From Warburgia ugandensis (Eukaryota; Streptophyta; Magnoliopsida; Canellales; Canellaceae), in NCBI GenBank assembly GCA_035236585.1, contig CP141126.1, positions 9,003,001 to 9,067,000 of the forward strand: a stretch of DNA of 64,000 bases, written 5' to 3'. Numbering within the stretch: position 1 is the first letter of the stretch; the number at the start of each line of letters is the position of its first letter. Under the pieces are notes generated by a model. That model ran no database searches. It saw nothing but the letters and a program-made list of their open reading frames with translations, and was not told the DNA's origin. Positions 26,296 through 38,421 of this stretch are shown in pieces. The position numbers and the translations under genes are program-made.

Positions 26296-29200
26296 CTAAC
26301 TTCCACATGCCACACACTCCTCTCGATTTTCCAGTGAACAAACCATTTGGGCCTTTTTCACTTCAACATCATCGTCCACAGGTTGAGTTTCATCCTGCAT
26401 TTATACGACAATCACTATTTCAATAAGACAATGATTTGCAATAGTAGAAGATCAACTGAAATAAGAGAAGATGGCACTTGTATCAGTGCTGTCCACCTTA
26501 AAAAGAGACGTATCCACAGTAAACTTGATTGCATCTGCCGCAGCACGTGATCGTAGATAGTACATCCCAGTTTTCAGTCCCTTCACATGACAAACAGGTG
26601 TCAGCAACATTCTAAATCAATACCTTAATTCATAAGAAACTAACTGATAGAAGTTAACATTATCTCAGAGGCAGGAAAGGTTTGTCTAGAAGTTTGGAAG
26701 GCCTTCATACCTTGCTCCAAGCATAGAAGTGCAAGGAAGTGAGTTTCCCAAAGTTAGGTTGGTCCATGTGGATATTCAAACTCTGACTCTGATCGATATA
26801 ACAACCACGATCAACAGCCATATCTACAAGCGTCCTTTGCTTGATCTCCCACACGGTCCTGATGTTACAAGTATCATTATCTTTTCTATGCAAAAAGGTT
26901 GGAATTTTCCACACCAGAAGCTAAATTACAAGTATCTATACCTGTAAATGGCTTTAAGATCATCTGGAATTTCTGGGATCTTGAGAACTGAACCATCTTC
27001 ATAAATTATCTTATTCTTGAGAGACAGTGACCAAAGACCCATCTCAGTCAAGTCATGAAGAAGGTGTTTGTTCACGACAACAAATTCACCACTGCAAAAT
27101 GATGAAGTACTAGATCAGTAATAGCACGCGAATGCTCTTTGAGACGCTTGAATCTTGATTGGCATCATCTATGGAAAAAGAAAGGCAATACCTTAGAACT
27201 CTACGACTGTAGATGTTGGAGGTGTATGGCTCAAAGCACTCATTATTCCCAAGAATCTGACTGGTAGAAGCAGTGGGCATAGGAGCTACAAGAAGGGAGT
27301 TCCTCACCCCATTCTTAGATATCATTTCCCGGAGAGCATTCCAGTCCCAACGATCAGACGGAGTTACACCCCACATGTCAGGTTGAAGAATTCCCTGCAC
27401 ATAGCAATGACCATATAATGAGAGATACAGACTTAGATACCAATCTTCCCATATTCATGCACATGACATGCATACTACACGGGGATCCTATGTTTCCTAA
27501 ACAAAAAACGTAGTCAACTAGGGATCATATTTTAGATTCACAGAGGATGACAAAGAATAGATTATTAATATTAAGATTTGAACCTACCTTGCTTACAGGA
27601 CTCCCTTGATATGTTTCATAAGGACCTTCCTTTACAGCAAGTTCAGAAGAAGCTTTCAGAGCATGGTAGTATATAGTCTCAAATATATCTTTGTTCAGCT
27701 GTTGGGCCTGTGTATCCCAACAAAATGACCAGTTATATAAACACAAAAATTTGTAGGAGATTGCATATGCTAACAGCTGGATAAGCAAATCCAAATGCAA
27801 CATATCTGGAACAGGGACTAACCTCAGGAGAATCAAATGGCATGCCAAGTAAGATGAAAGCATCTGCGAGACCCTGGACCCCAATGCCAATTGGTCGGTG
27901 TCTCATATTTGACACCCTTGCAGTTTCAACAGGGTAGTAATTGACGTCTATTATTTTGTTGAGATTTGTGGTAACAATCGAAGTAACCTGCCATAGCAAG
28001 ATATGCAGGTCTTTAACAAAATAACAGCAAAATTGCTAATCTAGTGAAAAATGAAGCAACTGATCAAACCTCTGCCAACTTGTCAAAATCAAAATATCGG
28101 TTGTTAGATCCCCGACTTCCAACTAGTTTAGATGGGTTCGACTCTATAGGGACATCCTACAGTGAACAAAAGTACTGGTCAAACAACAAAGTATTAAAGA
28201 ATAATCTGAAGGAGCATACTAAATACATACATATAACTACCTTTTCTCTAACATATCGTGGCAGAGCAATCGATGCCAGATTGCATACTGCAGTTTCTGT
28301 AGGACTTGTGTACTCGATGATTTCAGTACACAAGTTTGAGGATTTTATAACACCCAGATTCTGTTGGTTACTTTTCCTATTGCAAGTATCCTGCACATAA
28401 AATTCAAGTTCAGAAAGCACAACCAAAATACCTTAATGGTTAACAGAAACTTAATACTTATGTTACTAGAATACCTTGAAGAGCATATATGGAGTTCCAG
28501 TTTCTATCTGTGCTTTCAGAATCTCAAACCAAAGGTTCTGTGCCAAAACAACCTTCTTTGCCTTGCCCTGAATCCACAGATGCATGGCTTAAGTAAAGCA
28601 TTTAACTCTACCAAACATTTCAAATTTCAAGTTGCAACCAAGTTTACCTCTCTTTCATATTTGGTGTAAAGTCTTTCAAATTCTTCACCCCAACAATCAG
28701 CCAAGCCTGGAGCCTCATTAGGACAGAACAAGGACCATTCCCCAGATTCACGGACCCTTTCCATGAAAAGGTCAGGAACCCAGAGGGCATAAAACAGATC
28801 ACGTGCCCTGTGTTCTTCCTGGAGTACATAAACTAAGCAATTTAGTACAAGCTCATAACCATTATCACAAAAGATTCTATAGAATGTAAGAATGTCTCCA
28901 AAGCATGAACCCATGCCACAAGCAACATTAACACAACCCAGTAATGCATTGATACAATTAGGTAGCAAACTGACAGACAGGCCAAAGAGAAACCATGTCC
29001 TGATTGATGCGATGGTAGGAATACACAGAGAAGTATTTTGTATTGAACAGGTACTACTTTGGTGCAAACATTTTTTGGTAAGAAAACTCAACAGAATCAC
29101 TTAATAGCTACTAATTTTCAGTTTAAAAAAAAAAAAAAAAAAGACTCTGCGGTTGGACAGTGAAGCAACTCTTAGTGACATATCATCTCTTTGAGACAGT

Positions 29201-31401
29201 TAAGTATATTTATTAGGAGAGAGAAACATCAGAGGATTAATGAAATTAAAACACCTAGGCCAGAGACGCCCCATGGTTGAGAAACCTCTATAGCTCCTTC
29301 AGCTAAGATGTCAACAGAAGCATTTTGTCTCTGCTTTAAAGGCTGAGATTTTCACCATGAAAGAAACCCAGAGAGCATTGTACTTCACCCATCAACATTT
29401 GTCAGGAATGGCAATGCACATAGAGCAAACCCCTCTTCAAGTAGCATGCACCCATAAATGTATATAAATAAATAGTTTTTCATCTCTCCATCAGATGCCA
29501 AAAGTAAAGACATAGCCCTCAGATTTTTCACCCATAAGCCAAATTCAAAGGAAATTTACCCCAAGGGGCTGTTAAAGCCAAGGAAGGTAAAATGTGAAAA
29601 ACCCAGCAGAACAATTTGACAGCCGGCACCAATGTCCAGACAACAGTAAAGAGTGATTAGATCAGATCCAAATAACATTCAGCTTACAAATGAAAAACAA
29701 AAGTATATGACAAAAGTATAACTAGAGTGCATGGGAACCAAAAGCACAAGAAATCACTTTGACATAATTCAAGCTCAAGAGGCCGGCATCTCTACCTTCC
29801 CATGGTTCTTTCTGAGATCTAGGAACTCAAAAATATCAGCATGCCATGGCTCCAAATACACAGCAAAAGCACCTACAATTAGCATAGACAAGAGTCTCAA
29901 CAGTAATCCCTGATTAACCTCCACTACACACCAAAGAAAAAAATTCAAGCCCACATCAAATATATGAATTACCCTTCCTCTTGCCTCCCCCTTGATCAAC
30001 ATAACGAGCTGTATCATTGAACACTCGTAGCATAGGAACAATACCATTTGAAGTCCCATTTGTACCACGAATATAACTACTAGTAGCACGAATGTTATGA
30101 ATAGAAACTCCGATTCCTCCTGCAGATTTGCTAATTATAGCACATTCCTTAAGGGTATCATATATTCCTTCAATGCTGTCATCTTTCATGCAGACAAGGA
30201 AGCAGCTACTCAACTGGCAAGCCACATAAACAGAATAAATCAATAGAAAGAAAGTAAATGGAGAACCAAAATACCAAACAACACTGGCATATCAGAATTA
30301 AAACATATCTAGCAAAAACTACCTGCGGCCTTGGTGTCCCAGCATTGAAAAGAGTAGGTGACGCATGACTGAACCAACGTTGCGACATCAAATGGTATGT
30401 TTTGAGAACAGAGTCAATGTCATCCTTATGAATCCCAACAGCAACCCTCATCAACATATGTTGTGGCCTCTCTACAACCTTCCCAGAAACTTTCAAGAGA
30501 TACGATCTCTCCAGTGTTTTGAAACCAAAGTAATCATAATCAAAGTCTCTGTCATATATGATCTCGCTGTCCAAAAGAGCAGCATTCTGAAACAAAATTC
30601 AAAACACAATATTAACTCGTGATCCTGACCTCAAGAAGCAACACAACTCGTCAATCAATTAACACTAAGAATTGAGAAATACATTTTAATGTATCTAAAA
30701 TTTAAATGCTCTAGGTTTCTGCCAAAATCAATTGATCACTTTCTTCATCATCCAAGTTTCAGTAGTCACAGCCAAAACACAATTATCATTACCGAATCAA
30801 ACTAGATCAAGATCCAGACATTCTGCCGAGGTTTACCTTCATGATTATATCATAAACATCATCAGCAACTAGAGGAGACTTCTGCCCTGATCTCTCGTTG
30901 CAGTGATTATACATTTCCTTAATTCTACATCAACAAGAAACCCGACACACCAGTCATCTCAATCAACAAAAGAAATGCCGACCAAATATAAAATTAAAAC
31001 GTTAAAACTCACAGTAACTTACGTATCGGAAAATGACTTCGTAGTGTTCTTATGCAGATTTGACACAACAATCCTCGCCGCGAGCTAAGACAAAAACAAC
31101 AATCAAACAACTCGTTCTAAAGATGCCCACTTAGCAAACGTTATAGAAAACCAAAAACATGAAACCCACTTACAGAAGCATAATCAGGGTGATTCGCAGT
31201 CATCCCGGCAGCAGTTTCCGCCGCCAATTCATCAAGCTGGCTAGTGGTGACGCCCTTGTACACTCCAGCACAAACCTTCTGCGCGACAAGAACAGGATCA
31301 CAGTGCTCGAAACTGAGCCCATAACTGAGCTTCTTGAGACGCGCCGTGATCTTATCGAAATGAACAGACTCATGCCTGCCATCTCTCTTCACCACATACA
31401 T
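26296..31401 (-). CDS. RNR1: Ribonucleoside-diphosphate reductase large (R1) subunit, 17 exons
   Basis: This subunit reduces ribonucleoside diphosphates to deoxy forms with the R2 subunit, supplying dNTPs for replication and repair. Coding exons: 31401-31174, 31084-31023, 30924-30837, 30586-30323, 30213-29973, 29872-29796, 28818-28648, 28567-28475, 28390-28241, 28156-28070, 27987-27823, 27707-27588, 27394-27192, 27091-26942, 26858-26711, 26580-26497, 26394-26296. All introns are GT-AG and the phases join into 809 codons plus TAG, close to the usual 810-816 aa of plant R1. The start is [10 protein letters not shown]; the frame runs upstream, but this matches family N-termini. Domains: ATP cone (about 1-90), then the ten-stranded barrel. 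The catalytic set falls at the same numbers as in human R1: C218 (LSSCFL), N427, C429, E431, C444. Y756-Y757 are the radical-transfer pair and C804/C807 (CVACGS) the C-terminal redox cysteines. The largest intron is 977 bp. The last intron has a weak donor (GTGGAC). Confidence 0.96.
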
Positions 31402-31574
31402 CTCGATCTCGTATTCGAGAAAGAGAATTAGGTTATGAAGTGAAGAATTTCTTCGAACAGATGGAGTACAGAAAAGACTGAAGATAACTGAGGAGAAGCT
31501 TGCCTGGGACGGAGGGAGGATTCTCCAGTTTAAATAGGGGTTTGGAATTTGATTTGATAATTTCACTCTCTCGC

Positions 31575-31605
31575 TAGGGTTAGGGTTTCAAAGTTTCCCG
31601 CCAAA
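31575..31605 (-). promoter_or_regulatory. Telo-box and E2F site upstream of RNR1
   Basis: About 175-205 bases upstream of the RNR1 ATG, the minus strand has TTTGGCGGGAAA (31605-31594), which fits the E2F consensus on both strands. It is followed closer to the gene by a double telo-box AAACCCTAACCCTA (31588-31575). E2F sites and telo-boxes are established features of plant S-phase genes such as those for PCNA and ribonucleotide reductase. Function here is inferred. Confidence 0.8.
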
Positions 31606-31754
31606 GGAAGAAGGCGCTTGCTGGTGGGAGTTTTCGTTCGGGATGGGGACCACTCACAGAATTTGTGCCGTTGTTTTTTAAAGAAAGGGAGCGACGGCGT
31701 GGATGTGGGCTGGAGCTTCCATTGAATTGATTGAGATGAGCTGTGGTATTGGAT

Positions 31755-31762
31755 TTTCCCGC
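31755..31762 (+). promoter_or_regulatory. Second E2F-like site upstream of RNR1
   Basis: TTTCCCGC, a full match to the core E2F motif, lies about 350 bases upstream of the RNR1 start. A weaker TTTCGCCC occurs some 20 bases further away. Confidence 0.55.
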
Positions 31763-31888
31763 GTCTGCTTTGGTTTTTCGCCCGTCGGGTTTTGCGAGAG
31801 AGTGTGGTTTGAGGAAAGGACAGACCGAAAAAGGTCTAGTATACAGTTTTATCTTGTATTTTTTGAAAAATTTATTTTCATGTCTTAA

Positions 31889-33215
31889 TGTGCATGCAGC
31901 TTTATCTTGTATTTTTGTAAGGATATATTTTCTCGTCTTGAACCTATGACTTTAAAGTTGCACGATGACAATTTTATTGATGCATCAAACCTTACCTTAA
32001 GTTTTTTTATTTACAACAACAATATAGAGGATAAATAGGAATGAGCAATCTACCACTTTAGTCCACTCACCCATTTCTCTTAATTCAAATTGATAATTCA
32101 TATGTGACAATGAAATAAAGATTGATAAAAGTCCTCTTTCTTCAGAAATTTATTCTATACATGTATACAAATGTGATCAACAATTTAGATAATGATTCAA
32201 AACAAATATCTTCAATGGAAAGATTACCTTTTTTATTTTGTCCAAAAGGTTCTTTTATTCTCTCAACCTTGCCAGGCCATTTCTTCTTTTCTTCCAACTA
32301 GTCATAGATCAAATGATTTATCTGATTTGAAAATAAAATTGGCGTTGAAATAATGACAAGGTTATTTTCATTTTTATGATAAGATTTATCTTCTTTTTTT
32401 TTATTACCTACTAGAAAAGAGGAAAATATTTTATTTTTACAGTTTTTTCATACCTCTATGTAAATAACCCAATATAGGTTCATGGTCAATAACATCTTCA
32501 TCATCTAGAGTAACAATGAGTAGAAGAACATCATGCATCGATGGGTGGCATAATTTCTCTAAAATTTTAATATATAATGTTAAAATAAAAAAGCAGAATT
32601 AACTAATATTTTTTTCTATTTCCTCTCAAAGCTGTATATATATATATATGCGGGGAGTGGTAATGTGAGCAAGGAGTTGCAGATGTAAAGTGTAGGTGAC
32701 GTTTGATTGGCCAAGAAAGAGTTTATAACTGCCATTTCCTCTAACTTTTACATGGGGAGTGGTAACTTTTTCTGTTTCCTCTAATTTTTAGAAACCCAAA
32801 ATAAGCAATAAAGTTTGTCCAAATGGATTGATCTTTGAATTACCTAATTTTTCTATGTTGAAAAAGTACACAAAAAGAAAGGCTAGCCAAATAAGTAGAC
32901 AAAAAAGGGAGACACTAGTGGTACTCTACCTTATCAGATCAAGTGATTGGAGGGGGCCTGGACTTGAATGTAGCCTGGCATAAAGATTATAGAAGTATCC
33001 CCTTTACAGATAAATAGAAGCTCAAATATTCCCTATAATTACAATATGCTTGAACTCGATTCGTTCTATGTGTTGGGGAATAGAACTATTAGTATTTATC
33101 TAGGCGAAGAGTCTATTATGTACACAGGTAAAATTTTGGATAAAAAATATTTTGAGTAGAGAATTTTCAATTTTTTTCGTAGACAAATATTAATATTGAG
33201 ACCTATATCGATATT
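31889..33215. other. Intergenic, AT-rich
   Basis: No coding frame beyond about 65 codons. A short (TA)n run lies at about 32635-32650. Nothing else was recognised. Confidence 0.45.
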
Positions 33216-35600
33216 GTGACAACCCAGGTTTTCATAACACTTTTTAAATACAAAAGATATTGACTTAGTGAGCTCGATTTTTAAATAAAATCATTTTTAA
33301 ATGTAAATAACTGCAGAATAATCTTTTCTTTTAAATTCACTTTGGAAAACCCCAAGTGTCATTTTTTCTTTTATCAAAAGTAAGGATTCTCGGTGAAATG
33401 AGCGCTTATTTCTACCGAAAATCGGGTAGAATTTCCTTTGTTTTTCTGACATATAACATTTAATGCATGTCATTACAAAGTACCTAATAAACATTCATTA
33501 AAATTTCAAAACATAAATGGAAATTGTCTCCTTTTCATATATCTAACCAATAAAGACAAATAAAATCTAACAAAACGCACCCAGGAACTCCAAATTACAA
33601 CCTAATCACATAAGTTATCCAAACTTCTCAAAATTACATATATAACAATCTCTTTCCCATTTCTAACAAAGTAACTTTAAACATAAACCAACTATTACCT
33701 ATCTAATTCAAAAGCTTTTCGTTAGCGTACTCCTATTAGTAAGCTCCTATTCATTGGGAATCCTCTGCTCTGAGATATTGTAAACAAATACAATATCTTT
33801 ACAATATCTCAGCAAACTTATGTTTGTGTAGGTGGAATAAAAAGTAGTTATATATAAACAAAATCATGATATTCTATATATTTTAATCTGTCCATGCTGA
33901 AACATGCAACTAATATTCATTTATCATTTAGCTTACAATAATTTAACATTCATCAACATCATAAATTCATGCTAAGATGGAAAAATAATTAATGCATCAA
34001 TACTAAAACATATTCTTGAAATGCAAGTATGGAGTCATATGTCAAACTTACTAATCATTTTTATTTCCTAATACCAGTCTTTGCGCATACGAGCCATTTC
34101 ACATTTCCAATTACCAACGCATAGTTATGTGTATCAAGTACACAGCAGACAATATTATTATCTTTGACGCAGTGAGTCAACGAGGTGGGTTAAACCCAAA
34201 GACACACCAACTCAAAGACATGCCTCAAGGCTTTACTCCAGAAAGACTAGTAGCTTGTCTAGCCCGAAGGCCCGCTCATATCATAATGACTTCGTGTCCC
34301 ACCCACATCATAACAACCCCTCAAAACGCGTCAAACTCCCCAAACAATGGGGCTAAATCTCAAGGACCGGTAGCTTGTTCAGCCCAAAGGGCCCCCCACA
34401 TCATAGTGACCCATTTCACTCATACGAGTCAACTCACAATTATCTAGTATCAGTCTTATATTTTCTCACATAATTCACAATAATGTATAGCTTTTGCATG
34501 AACAATTTAGTAATGGTTAAATTTCAGCATGTGCATTCATCTTGCCTTTCATATAAGTTGAACAGACTTGTTTCAATGCTCGAAATTCATATACAAATAC
34601 GTATATAGCAAAAATCTTACAATCTTAATTCCACCTACATCAAATGATACTCTTCTAGTTCACTGACCCGAATACTTGCCTCAGTTCGCGTATGAGCTCT
34701 CAAATCAATCACGCATTTATAAAGTATAAGAAAACATATTCAAACATACGATTTTAGGACTTCTCTTAGCTTTTCTAGTATAAAAGCTCCCTCTAAGTTA
34801 GTCATTGGCACTAGTCATCATAAGATGAAGGGACAGTGCTTATTTCCATGCTAAGGGTGTTTCATTAGCTATTGATTGATAGCTAGTTGAATGATCTATG
34901 GTTACTAGATTGCCAATCTACACCATTGGTTCTAGACTGGCTATTCACCACTTTTCTTAAGTGGCTGTAAGTTGTTTTCATCGTTCAATGGTCTCATCTT
35001 GAATTTTCCAAATATCTTAACTTATTAAAGGTTATGGTACACCATAGTAGCATCTAACCACAAATTAAAAGTACCAGGTCCTTATTACTCTACTGTCTAA
35101 TCGAACAGTTTAGAAATTTAGATAAAATTTAGTCTAAAAATTTCAATTTATGCCATATCCTAGCAATTTCAGTACTTTAGAACTCATTTGTGGTGTCTGA
35201 ACATCGATCGGACATCAAAAGGTTACTGTGTGAACAGTACCCGATCGGACAGATAAGATTGTCAAATCAGTTTCTAGTTATATCTGCTAATTTAGTGTGG
35301 TTTGAGTTGCATTGGTGCTTAATTACCTATCCTTAAGCTTGGAGCAGGAATTGTATGGTTGGATCGTCCATAAATCTAGATCTATGGTGAAAATGTAAGG
35401 ATTTAGCAAAACACTACAAATCAAAAGTTGGGTTTTGTAGATGTTACCTTCCAAGTGCCCTTCTGTGTTTTTTCCTCTCTAAAATGGGCTCTTATCTGTC
35501 AAAAAAACCCTCCAACATAAGTGTGTGACGATTCCCCTTTCAATTCAACGTTCAACAACACTCGAATCGCTCCAAAACCTTAGGGTTTCGGTCTTTGCTC
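33216..35600 (-). mobile_element. Candidate diverged LTR of a Ty3/gypsy element
   Basis: It begins TGTGACAACCCAGGTTTTCA and about 120 bases later has GAAAACCCCAAGTGTCA. These parallel the start and a matching internal block (AAAACCCCGAGTGTCA) of the LTR at 53801, in the same relative order. Further in, short CCCACCCACATCATAACA-type repeats occur near 34265-34420. The right boundary is only approximate because I found no clear partner terminus or target duplication. A decayed solo LTR on the minus strand is the best reading. Confidence 0.4.
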
Positions 35601-36065
35601 GTGTGCTAAGGAGATTGGTAGGCTCGGATTGATGATCCGAGCCATCATCTTCTCCAACGAGGTCTATGAACTTCAGCAACCGAAGAACATGGGGGGTGCG
35701 AGTATCAATTTTGCCCCCCCCCCCCTTCATTTAAGGCTTCTTTTTTTTCTTTTTTCTGTTGTTGTTAAAATATGGATACCGAGACACATATTAATAAAAA
35801 TAGTAAGAATGGGATTAATAATTATAAAATAATTGCTAAGAAAGATCTCTTTTATTTTACAAGTCATCAAGAAATCAACCCATCCAATGCAAAATACATA
35901 AGAGCTTGGGATGTTCATGGACACCTTATGCATTCCTCTCTTCTTCTTTAAGGGGTTTTGTATCAAAATATTATAGGAGGTTAGTCATAGGGGTGCCAGT
36001 TGAGATTAGTCTATGTTATCTAGCAGGTATTTTGGTCACAGTGAAAGGCCCTTGGTTACAGTGAA
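35601..36065. other. Intergenic with poly-C tract
   Basis: Contains an 11-base C run (35714-35724) followed by a T-rich stretch. No gene recognised. Confidence 0.45.
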
Positions 36066-36246
36066 GGGGAACCTTGGTGCAATAGTAAAAGTTGTCGTTG
36101 TGTGACTTTAAGGTCATGGGTTCAAGGCGTGGAAACAGCCTCTTGCAAAATGCAAGGTAAGGCTGTGTACTTTAGGCTCTTGTGGTCCACCCCTTCCCCG
36201 AACCTTGCATAGGCGAGAGCTTTGTGCACTGGGGCTACCCTTACCT
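36066..36246 (+). mobile_element. Au-like SINE, well preserved
   Basis: The copy is tRNA-derived. It carries an A-box-like start (CCTTGGTGCAATAGTAAAAG), a B-box (GGTCATGGGTTCAAGGC), then GTGGAAACAGCCTCTTGCAA, GTGGTCCACCCCTTCCCCGA and GAGCTTTGTGCACTGGGGCT. This order and these blocks are those of the widespread plant Au SINE family. It is the best copy in the window and served as reference for the others. It lies about 340 bp left of the Athila element. Confidence 0.85.
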
Positions 36247-36588
36247 CTACGTGCAGCTCTACACCAAACCTTCCCAAGTTTCCAGTGAAGTACAGGAAAA
36301 AGAACATAGTAAACTATCAATTTATTGGACTTTGGTAAACAAACTTTTACCTTTATGAATTAGTTTTAAATACTATTGAAATATTTTAACTAAAGTCCCA
36401 TTGTACAAATGTATATGAGCGTTGACTAATGTCTAAAGTGGGTCCCATAATATATTAGAATAAATTATATAAAATTTGTCTAGCACCAAAGTTAGAAAAA
36501 AAATAGTTTAGTGTTTAAATTGTTGTTTGCAAATAGTTATATAATCTAAACATATTTTTCACATAATATTTTCTTAATACAAGATTTT
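36247..36588. other. AT-rich left flank of the Athila element
   Basis: No gene or repeat recognised. The last five bases before the element, ATATG (36589-36593), are one copy of its target-site duplication. Confidence 0.5.
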
Positions 36589-36593
36589 ATATG

Positions 36594-37803
36594 TGTTGAT
36601 TGTTTAACCGCAAGTGCACGGGTTATTGTAGTGTAGCTTATGCAAGTACTGGTCGGTCCCACGAGGACTTGATTTAAAATTATGCAGTTTTCAATAAAAT
36701 TCAATTAATAAAAGAATATAAACTAACAAAAAAATAAAATCCAGATTTATTCAATTGTTGCAATGTTCACAATTATTTATTCCAAAGAAAACAAAAAATA
36801 AAACTAAAATGCGTCCTGGATAAGTTTGTCCTTGGATTGCACTATCTTTGGATTAGTCTGTCCTTGAATAGTCTGTCCTGGATTGCACTGTCTCTGAATA
36901 GTCAGAATGAAGATAAGTTAAAACCAAAATAGCACAGGGACACAGTTGTAATTAAACAGGGGACCCAATTGGTATTTCTGAAATCTGCAAGGGGACACAG
37001 ATGGAATTTCTGAAATCTGCCAGGGGACACAAATGTAATTCTTTTGGGGACACAGATGTAATTCTTTTGGGGACACAAATGGAATTTCTGAAATAGGATA
37101 GAATTGTAATTTCTGAGATCTGCAGGTGCAGATTTATAATTTCATCAGGGTTCTGGTTTTTCACGAAAAAAACCAGGAAAACACGTTTTGGGAGAAATCT
37201 GGAAGAGGGAGAAGAGGAAAGGGAGAGAAGAAAGATGGGGAGAAAACCCGAGTTGGGTTTTCTCTCCCGGGGCGTCCGATTTAGATGGGAATACGGGAAG
37301 GAGAAGGAACCGGATGAGAAGATGGGGAAAGAGGAGAAGAGAGAAGAGGGCAGAGGGCAGATCAAGGGAAATGGGAGCATGGAAGGAAACCCGTTCTGGG
37401 TTTTCTTCCCCAGAGCGTCCGAAGGAGAAAACGTCAGGGCTGGAACCGGAGGAGGAAATGGGCGTGTGAAAAAAAACGACGCGTTTGGTAGTGGGAACGA
37501 TGGGCAGACGAGGACCTGGGTTTGGTGGGGCTGGTGATGCTGTGCACTCCAGAATAGAGAGGAAGATGGAGGGTGTTTTGATCAGGAACTGGACTGGATT
37601 ATTCCAGTAAGAGAGATAAGGAACAGAGAAGGGGGTTTGGTCAGACAAATAGAAAGAGAGAGAGCAGTGAGGTAGAGGGGAACCAGGTGGAAACGAGAGA
37701 GGGAGATAGACAGACTGGCCAAATGTGCAGATAGAGGAGAGGGAAGGAGGAACGCAGGCTTGTTTTGGGGGGCAGACAGAGAGAGAAAAATAGAGAGACA
37801 AAG

Positions 37804-37876
<73 letters not shown>

Positions 37877-38410
37877 AAGGTGGGGAGAATGTGCCGGCCA
37901 ACCCCTCTTCCCAAGAGGAAAAAAACGTTCTTGGAGAGAGAGGGGAAGGGGTATAAAAAGGAGAGTGAGAGATATAGACGTGAAAGAGAGGTAAAGGGAG
38001 ATTGAAGAGATATGTGAGAGATAAGATAGGAGAGATTAGAGAGAGTGTGGTCCACTAGAAGTTTAGACTTGCTAGAACCCTGCAAGTCTTAAACTTTGTT
38101 CTATCTTAGGACTCTTCAAAATCCACTTTTTTCCATGAAACTTCATCTGATCTCCATCTTGTATCCTTGATTCGATCTGGAGCGTCTACACCTGAGTTGA
38201 CCAATCTACAATGCATAGACCCAATTAGCGCAATCTAAACCGTCCATTAGCTTTAATAGTCATCTAACCACTAAATTTTACAATTCAACGGTTGGATGAC
38301 CAATTAAAGCTAAAATAAAATATTTGATGTAAAATCTTAAAATTAATGGTCTAGATGCTCTAATCAAATACTAAATTAGGGGTATTTTGACCAAAATTGA
38401 ACACTTAACA
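36594..38410 (-). repeat. Athila LTR, 3' copy (1,817 bp)
   Basis: Pairs with 51662-53389. In the first 340 bases a by-eye comparison shows about a dozen differences, so the insertion is not very recent. This copy carries a 65-bp GA tract that is almost absent from the other LTR. Long minus-strand frames inside (167 and 218 codons) are low-complexity readings of the purine-rich strand, not genes. Confidence 0.93.
37807..37871. repeat. (GA)n microsatellite inside the Athila LTR
   Basis: About 32 uninterrupted GA units. The matching place in the other LTR (about 52847-52858) has only a handful, so the tract expanded in this copy or contracted in the other after insertion. Confidence 0.97.
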
Positions 38411-38421
38411 CACCCCCAACC
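38411..38421 (-). other. Polypurine tract of the Athila element
   Basis: On the minus strand GGTTGGGGGTG directly precedes the 3' LTR, the position expected for the plus-strand primer. A similar GGTTGGGGGGTGT lies further in at about 40016-40004. Confidence 0.65.

Noticed and set aside
28627-29100. 157-codon minus-strand frame as a separate gene
   Set aside because: It is RNR1 exon 7 extended into the upstream intron; the acceptor at 28819 separates real coding from intron.
31402-31566. N-terminal extension of RNR1 from an upstream in-frame start
   Set aside because: The frame is open upstream, but family proteins begin at MYVVKRDGR and the catalytic residue numbering matches human R1 only with that start.
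31575-31588. Interstitial telomere repeat
   Set aside because: Only two TTTAGGG-like units; position upstream of an S-phase gene fits a telo-box better.
37145-38085. Minus-strand frames of 167 and 218 codons (and their counterpart at 52354-53064)
   Set aside because: They lie wholly inside the Athila LTRs, consist of Ser/Leu/Pro low-complexity readings of a purine-rich strand, and are not conserved in frame between the two LTRs.
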